Assembly (NCBI GenBank): GCA_002359465.1 | Contig: DENA01000016.1 | Location: 28,875-43,657 of the forward strand | Source of the DNA: Ruminococcaceae bacterium UBA2656 | GTDB taxonomy: Bacteria; Bacillota; Clostridia; Oscillospirales; Acutalibacteraceae | Direction: 5' to 3' | Length of the DNA: 14,783 bases | In this document: positions 1 to 5,175 of the stretch, piece after piece | How positions within the stretch are numbered: position 1 is the first letter of the stretch | How the letters are laid out: each line of letters starts with the position of its first letter | Program-made: the position numbers and the translations under genes | Notes under the pieces: model-generated | Told to the model about the DNA's origin: nothing | What the model saw: only the letters and a program-made list of their open reading frames with translations | Database searches by the model: none

Positions 1-2
1 CC

Positions 3-461
3 ATTGCGGAAACAGTCATTGGCCGCGGCGACCAGGCTTTCTCCGTCTACAGAAAAACCTGCCCGGCCTATACCGAAGAAATCAGCGAGATACACCGCAC
101 CGAGCCTTATGTTTATGCGCAGATGATTGCCGGGTGCGACGCGACAAGGCACGGCGAGGCCAAGAACTCCTGGCTGACCGGCACGGCGGCATGGAGCTTC
201 TACAATGTTTCCCAGTTTATTCTGGGAATCCGCCCGCAGTTTGACGGTCTTGAGATCGACCCGTGTATTCCGGCAGCTTTCGGAAGCTTTACAGTGGAAC
301 GCAGATTCCGCGGCTCAACCTATGTGATTGAAGTTGAGAATCCGTCGGGCAGGCAAAAAGGCGTCAGGAGCATCACGCTTGACGGCACGCCGGTAGCGGG
401 GAATATTCTTCCTGTCTGCGGCGACGGGCAAAGGCACGCTGTCCATGTCTGCATGGGCTGA
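3..461 (+). CDS. GH94 disaccharide phosphorylase (cellobiose/chitobiose phosphorylase type), C-terminal fragment
   Basis: The reading frame is open from base 3 and the true start lies outside the window. The 152 visible residues match the C-terminal end of GH94 phosphorylases, which split beta-linked disaccharides with phosphate into a sugar-1-phosphate and a free sugar in the cytoplasm. The diagnostic stretch is [15 protein letters not shown] (bases about 150-195); the Thr-Gly in this motif contributes to phosphate binding in characterised members. It is followed by the typical [19 protein letters not shown] segment and a C-terminal beta-sandwich ending in a short Gly/Asp-rich tail. The catalytic acid is upstream and not visible, so cellobiose, laminaribiose and N,N'-diacetylchitobiose phosphorylase cannot be told apart. 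A strong hairpin follows the stop, so this is the last gene of its unit and not part of the downstream sugar operon. Confidence 0.9.
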   Translation: MAETVIGRGDQAFSVYRKTCPAYTEEISEIHRTEPYVYAQMIAGCDATRHGEAKNSWLTGTAAWSFYNVSQFILGIRPQFDGLEIDPCIPAAFGSFTVERRFRGSTYVIEVENPSGRQKGVRSITLDGTPVAGNILPVCGDGQRHAVHVCMG

Positions 462-506
462 TAAACAGACATACCACTCTCCTCCATCCCCCTTACCGGG
501 GATATA

Positions 507-540
507 TCAACAGCGCCGGTCCAAGGACCGGCGCTGTTGA
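507..540 (+). terminator. Strong hairpin, probable terminator of the GH94 gene
   Basis: Bases 507-522 and 525-540 are perfect reverse complements (16 bp, GC-rich core GCGCCGGTCC), centred on AA. The following sequence, CTTATTATG, is only weakly T-rich, so this is a less classical intrinsic terminator, but it lies 45 nt after the GH94 stop and before an independent gene. Confidence 0.7.
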
Positions 541-618
541 CTTATTATGTGGCAATAAAGCAATCGGGTTCATATGATGTGATAGTTGCTCCGCAATAAA
601 TTGACTGGGGGAAACAGA

Positions 619-1092
619 GTGCAAAATCAAGCAAATGCAAATGAAGGTGCATTAATAAACCGCCCTATGGCCAATCCTTCAATGAATATGCAGCCTGTGA
701 ACGCGGCCTATCCGCCGCAAGTTATGCCAATGATGGTAAATCAAATGGTATATCCTGAAATTTTTTATAAGCTACAGCCATATATTCTGCTGGCATGCGA
801 TCAGATGGATACATTCAGCCCGCTGATGCCCACTCAGGAAATGGTGGATCAAATGACTGACGGCATTTATGACGATGTATGCCGGATGCATCCTGACATC
901 GCGGAGTATGCACGCGATTATGACAGGAAAGCGAAAGACGATCCGCCCGACCCTCCCATGGGATTTGGCCGCGGGTTTGGGATGTTTGGACGCGGACCGT
1001 TTGGATTGGGTTTCAGAAGAAGGGGATTACTCCCGGATTTAATTACTATTTTATTACTTTCTGAATTGTCACGCAGGAGAAGAAGATTTTAA
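619..1092 (+). CDS. Small Met/Pro-rich, Arg-tailed protein, spore-coat-like, function unknown
   Basis: I chose the GTG at 619 because GGGGGAAA (607-614) precedes it at good spacing. The longer TTG start at 586 has no ribosome binding site and lies about where transcription would begin from the CATATGATG -10-like box (571-579). The 157-residue product has three parts. The first is an Asn/Met/Pro/Gln-rich N-terminus. The second is a compact middle (about residues 45-108, with YPEIFYKLQPYILLACDQMD) that resembles short coat-associated domains of clostridial spores. The third is a Gly/Phe/Arg-rich tail with a hydrophobic LLPDLITILLLSEL segment and a terminal run of five arginines and Phe. There is no signal peptide. 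The gene stands alone between two terminators. The assignment rests on composition and general resemblance, so the spore-coat role is inference. Confidence 0.7.
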   Translation: MQNQANANEGALINRPMANPSMNMQPVNAAYPPQVMPMMVNQMVYPEIFYKLQPYILLACDQMDTFSPLMPTQEMVDQMTDGIYDDVCRMHPDIAEYARDYDRKAKDDPPDPPMGFGRGFGMFGRGPFGLGFRRRGLLPDLITILLLSELSRRRRRF

Positions 1093-1124
1093 TATTCCGA
1101 ATATTTTCTTCTCTTATCGTTCGT

Positions 1125-1154
1125 AAAAAAGCCATCCGCGGGGATGACTTTTTT
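1125..1154 (+). terminator. Intrinsic terminator after the coat-like gene
   Basis: AAAAAAGCCATCC (1125-1137) pairs with GGATGACTTTTTT (1142-1154) with one C-A mismatch and a 4-nt loop. The A-tract/T-tract flanks make it potentially bidirectional. It sits 33 nt after the stop at 1092. Confidence 0.85.
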
Positions 1155-1191
1155 GCATAATACATAATATTGGCGCCTAAAACCATTATGA

Positions 1192-1219
1192 ACAAAAATT
1201 TTTATCCATTCATATTATA
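1192..1219 (+). promoter_or_regulatory. Sigma-K-like promoter for the DUF2935 gene
   Basis: AC at 1192-1193, a 17-nt spacer and CATATTATA at 1211-1219 match the late mother-cell consensus AC-N16/17-CATANNNTA exactly. It would start a transcript near 1226, about 38 nt before the ATG. The region is AT-rich, so a chance match is possible. Confidence 0.4.
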
Positions 1220-1263
1220 TTGTACTGTAAGAAAAATCCAATTATGTAAGAAGGGTACGCACA

Positions 1264-2187
1264 ATGTTAACATCTGATGAATTTATAAAGCAATCCCTCG
1301 CTTTGCATTTGTTTTTCGCACGAATAATGAAAGAGCACTCCTTTTTTCTCCAGATAGGGTTCACTGCCAAAGACTACAATCTAACGAATCAGGCGGACGC
1401 TTTCCGGAAATCCTTTGACGCTTTACTCGCCACTGCCGTAGAACTCTCCAACGGGGTTATTAATCCTGATATTCTTCAGTCCGGAGAAGTGATCACGCCC
1501 TATACCTTAAAGGCGGAAAGGGCATCGGCATACTATACGGGCGTCCCGATACAAACTGACATCACTCAGGCTGAGGCAGGGCTGGCCGGCGACGGCATGA
1601 CAAACAACGCAATCCTTGAGCAGAGGGTGCATTATCTTAACAACAGTGCAATCCAGTTAATCAATTCATTAATCCAGTTTAAATCCGTCATCTTATCCAA
1701 CATGCTGTCCTGCAATCTGTTTACCGTCAACTATCCGCTGCTGATCGATCATATTTTAAGAGAAGCAAGATTCTATCTTTCGCTGTTGCAAAAAATACAG
1801 AATCGGGAAGATGTCAATATAAAGAAGGAAGCATATGAACAGGAGACTTTTTGGAACAGAATCATGGCGGAACACTCCAAATTTATCCGCGGGCTGCTTG
1901 ACCCCACGGAAAATGATTTGATTGTCACCGCGAATAACTTCGGCAATGAATTCGATCAGCTCACCATGCAGGCCAAACAGGCGATGGATCAAACTTTGCC
2001 GCTGAATGAGGTGACGGCCAAGAGTTTAAGCGCAACCAAGAGAATCCGTGATTTCAAAACGGCAGGCACGCAGGGAATCCTTGAATGTAAAATAAAATCT
2101 ATTATTATTCCGTTGCTGGGCGACCACGTACTGCGCGAGTCAAACCACTATTTACGCCTGCTTGACATGTTTGCAAGAACAGTTTAG
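1264..2187 (+). CDS. Tandem DUF2935 protein (ferritin-like four-helix bundle)
   Basis: The ATG at 1264 follows AAGAAGGG (1248-1255). The 307-residue product has two copies of the DUF2935 helical domain. Copy one has HLFFARIMKEHSFF at residues 15-28 and HILREARFYL at 163-172. Copy two has FWNRIMAEHSKF at 196-207 and HVLRESNHYL at 288-297. The repeated E-H pairs (E24/H25, E203/H204) and H..E pairs (H163/E167, H288/E292) are laid out like ligands of a metal site inside a four-helix bundle, as known for this family. No enzymatic role is established. There are no signal peptide or membrane segments, so it should be soluble. DUF2935 proteins are largely confined to sporulating Firmicutes, and the sigma-K-like promoter fits late sporulation expression, though that is inference. 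Confidence 0.9.
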   Translation: MLTSDEFIKQSLALHLFFARIMKEHSFFLQIGFTAKDYNLTNQADAFRKSFDALLATAVELSNGVINPDILQSGEVITPYTLKAERASAYYTGVPIQTDITQAEAGLAGDGMTNNAILEQRVHYLNNSAIQLINSLIQFKSVILSNMLSCNLFTVNYPLLIDHILREARFYLSLLQKIQNREDVNIKKEAYEQETFWNRIMAEHSKFIRGLLDPTENDLIVTANNFGNEFDQLTMQAKQAMDQTLPLNEVTAKSLSATKRIRDFKTAGTQGILECKIKSIIIPLLGDHVLRESNHYLRLLDMFARTV

Positions 2188-2232
2188 AAAAAAACCTTCT
2201 CCCCGTTGTCGCCCGCTTCCGGGTGCACAGCA

Positions 2233-2263
2233 AAAAAAGTCCGGCTTTTCGCCGGACTTTTTT
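2233..2263 (+). terminator. Intrinsic terminator after the DUF2935 gene
   Basis: AAAAAAGTCCGGC (2233-2245) and GCCGGACTTTTTT (2251-2263) form a perfect 13-bp stem with a 5-nt TTTTC loop and a T-tract. It isolates the retron from upstream transcription. Confidence 0.93.
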
Positions 2264-2304
2264 CTGCAGATCACTTTGTAAGGAAATTGAAAACAGGAAT
2301 AAAC

Positions 2305-2333
2305 TGGTAAATTGGAGGAAAATGTGCTACATT
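2305..2333 (+). promoter_or_regulatory. Candidate extended -10 promoter for the retron transcript
   Basis: TGCTACATT (2325-2333) is an extended -10 (TG-N-TACATT) with a poor -35 (TGGTAA, 2305-2310) at 17 nt. It would start transcription near 2340, directly before the a1 repeat of the ncRNA. That position is its main support; the boxes are weak. Confidence 0.3.
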
Positions 2334-2341
2334 ACTTAATA

Positions 2342-2524
2342 AGCGGAAACGGCAGCTGATTTTGCAGATTCCTGCAAAGGGGCGGCGAGTCGCTGTCCCT
2401 GAAAGAGTAACAGGCACCGCGCGGCGCGCGTAGAAAACAAGCCTCGCCGTGTAACCATACATTTTATGTATTCAAAACACGGCTGCGTTTGTATTCTAAA
2501 GGAAATTTTTGTGCCGTTTCCGCT
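2342..2524 (+). ncRNA. Retron msr-msd non-coding RNA
   Basis: This RNA is the primer and template for the adjacent retron reverse transcriptase. Its ends are a perfect 13-bp inverted repeat: a1 at 2342-2354 (AGCGGAAACGGCA) and a2 at 2512-2524 (TGCCGTTTCCGCT). The G at 2355, inside AGC (2354-2356) right after a1, is the expected branch guanosine. The msr part has hairpin 1, TTTGCAG/CTGCAAA (2361-2367/2372-2378), with a 4-nt loop. Hairpin 2 (2379-2387/2391-2399) is nine pairs, two of them G-T, with a 3-nt loop. A short GC-only hairpin (2418-2422/2426-2430) follows. The msd part is a long hairpin, 2431-2452 with 2477-2498, broken by a 1x1 mismatch and a 3x3 internal loop and capped by ATACAT/ATGTAT (2457-2462/2466-2471). 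The cDNA would be templated roughly from 2510 back to about 2405. Exact msr/msd ends are inferred. Confidence 0.85.
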
Positions 2525-2526
2525 CA

Positions 2527-2614
2527 TTATAGCAATTCCAGTGGGATGAATTTCGTTATCTCCCCCGCCTTGGGCGGGGGAGATAACACCAGTTCACATT
2601 TGAAATTGCTGTAA
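2527..2614 (+). repeat. 88-nt palindromic stem-loop between retron ncRNA and RT
   Basis: The core is a perfect 15-bp stem, GTTATCTCCCCCGCC (2555-2569) with GGCGGGGGAGATAAC (2573-2587), and a 3-nt loop. Outer arms TTATAGCAATTCCA (2527-2540) and TGAAATTGCTGTAA (2601-2614) pair over 14 positions with one wobble and one mismatch. There are about 13-14 unpaired bases on each side between arms and core. No T-tract follows, so it is not a canonical intrinsic terminator. It could be a REP/MITE-like insertion, an attenuator that sets the ncRNA-to-RT ratio, or a barrier protecting the 3' end of the ncRNA, which ends 2 nt upstream. Confidence 0.8.
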
Positions 2615-2641
2615 ACAACGTATATTGCAAGAGGAAATGAT

Positions 2642-3661
2642 ATGATTCATACCCTTGAGGATTTTTGTACGTACCTGTACCGTAATAAAGACGAACGGAG
2701 ACGCAACCGGTGTTACTATCAGCTGGTGCGCTTTTCCCGGAACCAATACCGCAAAAGCTGTTACACCCTGCGGAGCCTGCCCAAAAAGGGCGGCGGCGTC
2801 CGGTTGATCTGCGAGCCGATTCAGCCGCTGAAACGCATCCAGCGCGGTATTCTCCCGTTGCTTTCCGGTGGGGAGTCTGTGTATGCCACCGCCTACGCCG
2901 AGGGCAGATCTGTGCTGGATAACGCATTGCCCCATGTGAGACATCCCCTCGTCGTGAAACTGGATATCCGCGATTTTTTCGGCAGCGTTACTTTCCCGCA
3001 GGTATTCCGCGCGATTGATAAAGCGTTGGAAGCCTCGCCGCTGACGGGCCGCCATTATCTGAATGCGGACGACCGCGCCTGTGTGGAAAATAAAAATTAT
3101 AACAGCGTCCTCAGCTTTTACTTTGCAAGGTTCTGCACGCTTGGCGGAACGCTGCCCCAGGGAGCGCCGACAAGCCCCTTGCTTTCCAATCTGGTCTTTG
3201 CCCCCATCGATGCAATCATCGGGGAATACTGCAAAAAGCGGCGTGTCGCTTATACGCGCTACAGCGACGACATGACCTTTTCCGGTTCATTCAATCCCCT
3301 GTCCCTCATCGATTTTGTGCGGCACATCCTGTTCATCAACGGTTTCGAGCTCAATGATGAAAAAACAAAGATTCTTGGGCGCGGCGTCCGGCAGACGGTC
3401 ACCGGCGCGGCGGTAAACGAAACCCTTCAGGCGACCCGGGAATACCGCGGAAAAATTCGGCAGGAGATGCACTACATCCGGAAATACGGTCTGGCCGGAC
3501 ATCTTGAGCGAGTGAAAACAAGGACAGAACCGGAGAAATATCGAAACCAGCTTCTCGGGCGTATTGGTTTTGTCCTGCAGCTTTCCCCCGGGAATACGGA
3601 ATTTCAGCGATATAAAAAGTGGCTCTCCGAAAACGGGCAGGAGGGCTCGCATGACAAATAA
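2642..3661 (+). CDS. Retron-type reverse transcriptase
   Basis: The ATG at 2642 follows AAGAGG (2629-2634). The 339-residue enzyme should convert the upstream msr-msd RNA into branched RNA-linked DNA. Visible motifs in order are: the retron NAxxH signature (N94-A-L-P-H98), motif A VKLDIRDFFGSV with catalytic D108, LPQGAPTSPLLSNL (171-184), motif C YSDD (207-210, catalytic D209/D210) where most retrons have YADD, and the retron VTG signature at 253-255. The C-terminal thumb region holds YRNQLLGRIGFVLQLSPGN (300-318). Length matches stand-alone retron RTs, and there is no fused effector domain or maturase/endonuclease, which argues against a group II intron. The next gene runs in the opposite direction and its stop lies 13 nt away. 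No accessory effector is recognised, so function (phage defence is known for many retrons) is inferred from the family only. Confidence 0.95.
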   Translation: MIHTLEDFCTYLYRNKDERRRNRCYYQLVRFSRNQYRKSCYTLRSLPKKGGGVRLICEPIQPLKRIQRGILPLLSGGESVYATAYAEGRSVLDNALPHVRHPLVVKLDIRDFFGSVTFPQVFRAIDKALEASPLTGRHYLNADDRACVENKNYNSVLSFYFARFCTLGGTLPQGAPTSPLLSNLVFAPIDAIIGEYCKKRRVAYTRYSDDMTFSGSFNPLSLIDFVRHILFINGFELNDEKTKILGRGVRQTVTGAAVNETLQATREYRGKIRQEMHYIRKYGLAGHLERVKTRTEPEKYRNQLLGRIGFVLQLSPGNTEFQRYKKWLSENGQEGSHDK

Positions 3662-3674
3662 ATCCGCCGGTTTC

Positions 3675-4550
3675 CTATATTTTTCTGGGTATCGCAATCG
3701 GCTCCCTGTCAACATAAACCGTTCGGTCCTCCCTGGTTTTAATGTCCCATTTTACCAGTGTAATTTCTGAATTTACAATCTCAATGCAGGTAATGCAATT
3801 GGGATGCACACAGCTGCCGACATTAAAATACGGCTGTGCTTCTTCCGGCGGGCATGTCGGCCGGTGCGTGTGTCCGGCAATGACGATCTGCTGATTGGCC
3901 GATACCCATTCCAGAATTTTCCGTTCCACCTTTCTTCTTTCCTGATAGTTTTTCGCAGCGCTTGTAGGGTCCTTATGACCAAAGAATTCCAGCCTGCGCC
4001 AGACATACCGGGTCAGAAACCGGCCGAGCCTCCAAAGCATATCGCTCAGCAAGTCGCCCTGATGGCCATGAACCAGAAATATTTTTGTCTGCGACTCCTT
4101 CTGCTTCAGTATCAAGCCCTCGTGGACCTTGACATTTTCAAACAAAGGCTCATAGCTGTCGGTGTGGCTGTTATAATATCTCTGTAAATTTTTTCTGACA
4201 AAAGCAGGATATTTTTTAACAATATCATGATTACCGAATAGCATGTAATACCGGCCTTCCCTGTAAAAATCATGCAGCAGCCGGAAGGTATCGGTATAAA
4301 TATTGCTGATGTCTGAAAATTTTTTATTTTTCCAAAGTTCATCGCTGTCGCCAAGATCAATATAGGTAAATCCATTGTCATAATATTGCTTAACGGCGGA
4401 ATAATATATGTTCTGATTGTGGCTGAAATCATCAACCCAGCTTCCGTCCCCTCTGTGGCAGTCGCTGATCAATACGATTTTTGATGAATCGTCAAAGGGG
4501 ATTTCCATAGAGGATTGAAATATTTCGCTCAAACGTTTAAAAGTTGACAT
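3675..4550 (-). CDS. Calcineurin-like metallophosphoesterase
   Basis: The minus-strand ATG is at 4550-4548, preceded by AAAGGAAA. The 291-residue protein carries the ordered dimetal-site motifs of the calcineurin-like phosphoesterase fold: D30-C-H32, G67-D-S-D70, G106-N-H-D109, H161-G-H163 and G226-H-T-H229. There is no signal peptide or membrane anchor, so it is probably cytosolic. Overall it resembles the UDP-2,3-diacylglucosamine hydrolase (LpxH)-like branch, but this lineage should have no lipid A, so the natural substrate (a phosphoester or nucleotide) is unknown. Residues 164-200, with Trp/Arg-rich MLWRLGRFLTRYVWRRLEFF, form an insert before the last metal motif. The gene converges on the retron RT with a 13-nt gap and diverges from the cad operon. 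No clear promoter was found on its strand. It looks like an ordinary chromosomal gene, not a retron partner. Confidence 0.88.
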   Translation of the reverse strand: MSTFKRLSEIFQSSMEIPFDDSSKIVLISDCHRGDGSWVDDFSHNQNIYYSAVKQYYDNGFTYIDLGDSDELWKNKKFSDISNIYTDTFRLLHDFYREGRYYMLFGNHDIVKKYPAFVRKNLQRYYNSHTDSYEPLFENVKVHEGLILKQKESQTKIFLVHGHQGDLLSDMLWRLGRFLTRYVWRRLEFFGHKDPTSAAKNYQERRKVERKILEWVSANQQIVIAGHTHRPTCPPEEAQPYFNVGSCVHPNCITCIEIVNSEITLVKWDIKTREDRTVYVDREPIAIPRKI

Positions 4551-4669
4551 ATCCCGTTTCCTTTGCAGACTTTTCGCAGATTTGCACGGCGTTCAAAATA
4601 TTATTTTGCGCCAAAGTCTACGGGTTATGCCATATTTGACTTCGTGTCGTTATTTTGCCGATATTTATA

Positions 4670-4697
4670 TTGACATTTTACGGGAAAGATGTATAAT
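4670..4697 (+). promoter_or_regulatory. Consensus sigma-A promoter of the cad operon
   Basis: TTGACA at 4670-4675, a 16-nt spacer and TATAAT at 4692-4697 are both perfect hexamers. The expected start (near 4703-4705) lies inside the palindromic operator, as in repressor-controlled metal resistance operons. Confidence 0.9.
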
Positions 4698-4698
4698 A

Positions 4699-4728
4699 CA
4701 GTTGAATGAACGAGCAATCGTTCAACTG
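4699..4728 (+). promoter_or_regulatory. CadC/ArsR-family operator O1
   Basis: CAGTTGA (4699-4705) and TCAACTG (4722-4728) are perfect inverted repeats. Nested inside is TGAACGA (4707-4713) with TCGTTCA (4718-4724). The TGAA-N10-TTCA core is the usual ArsR/SmtB operator layout. It begins just after the -10 box and ends at the ribosome binding site, so a bound repressor would block transcription. Confidence 0.8.
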
Positions 4729-4744
4729 AAAGGAGGCAATTTCG

Positions 4745-5110
4745 ATGAATCCATATACACCGGATATTGATAAATGCGACTGTACCGTCATCCATGAAGA
4801 TATTGTCAGTGATGTCCGCCAGCATATGCCTGATGAAGAAAACCTTCTGGATCTTGCGGATTTGTTCAAGGTTTTCGGCGATTCCACCAGAGTAAAAATT
4901 CTGTGCGCTTTATTTAAATCAGAGATGTGCGTCTGCGATATTGCCGCTCTTCTTGGGATGACAAAATCAGCTATTTCCCACCAGCTTCGTGTATTAAAAC
5001 AGGCAAAGCTGATAAAAAACCGCAGGGACGGTAAAGTGGTCTACTATTCCCTTGACGACGAACATGTAAAAAACATATTTGATCAGGGTCTGGCACATGT
5101 ATCCGAATAA
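4745..5110 (+). CDS. cadC: CadC-type ArsR-family metal sensor/repressor
   Basis: The ATG at 4745 follows AAAGGAGG (4729-4736). The 121-residue winged-helix repressor controls its own operon and releases DNA on binding Cd, Pb or Zn. The alpha3N metal site is visible as C62-V-C64 in the EMCVCD box, together with N-terminal C11 and C13. The alpha5 site is D105-x-H107 ... H118-x-x-E121. The positions of C62, C64, D105, H107, H118 and E121 are each offset by four from staphylococcal CadC C58, C60, D101, H103, H114 and E117, as recalled from the literature. The only shift is the second N-terminal Cys (C13 where C15 would be expected). The recognition helix is MTKSAISHQLRVLKQ (72-86). Palindromes lie both upstream and downstream of the gene, and the target pump follows 65 nt later. 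Confidence 0.92.
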   Translation: MNPYTPDIDKCDCTVIHEDIVSDVRQHMPDEENLLDLADLFKVFGDSTRVKILCALFKSEMCVCDIAALLGMTKSAISHQLRVLKQAKLIKNRRDGKVVYYSLDDEHVKNIFDQGLAHVSE

Positions 5111-5123
5111 TTTTTTTGCTCTA

Positions 5124-5147
5124 TTAGTTGATTGATTGTTCAACTAA
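5124..5147 (+). promoter_or_regulatory. Second CadC-like operator O2, upstream of cadA
   Basis: TTAGTTGA (5124-5131) and TCAACTAA (5140-5147) are perfect 8-bp inverted repeats around an 8-nt centre. They share AGTTGA/TCAACT half-sites with O1, but the centre is 8 nt instead of 16. The site lies in the 65-nt gap between sensor and pump, just before the pump's ribosome binding site. No clear separate promoter was seen here. Confidence 0.6.
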
Positions 5148-5175
5148 TCACTTCTGAATAAGGAAAGGCCGGGAT

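Noticed and set aside
2322..2339. Five-codon leader ORF (GGAGG then ATG TGC TAC ATT ACT TAA) just before the retron a1 repeat
   Set aside because: It has a good SD, but the likeliest promoter -10 overlaps it, so it would lie outside the transcript; too short to support without expression data.
2556..3055. Two overlapping minus-strand open frames covering the 5' part of the RT
   Set aside because: They are antisense to the conserved NAxxH and catalytic regions of the RT and have no start signals.
2642..3661. RT as part of a group II intron or diversity-generating retroelement
   Set aside because: There is no maturase/endonuclease domain, no intron domain V/VI sequence, and no template/variable repeat pair; NAxxH, VTG and the a1/a2-flanked RNA indicate a retron.
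3675..4550. Metallophosphoesterase as the retron effector
   Set aside because: It is on the opposite strand, converges on the RT and has the look of a common clostridial gene; kept only as a co-occurrence test.
5111..5117. T-run after cadC as a terminator
   Set aside because: No stem precedes the seven Ts, and cadA must be transcribed from the upstream promoter.
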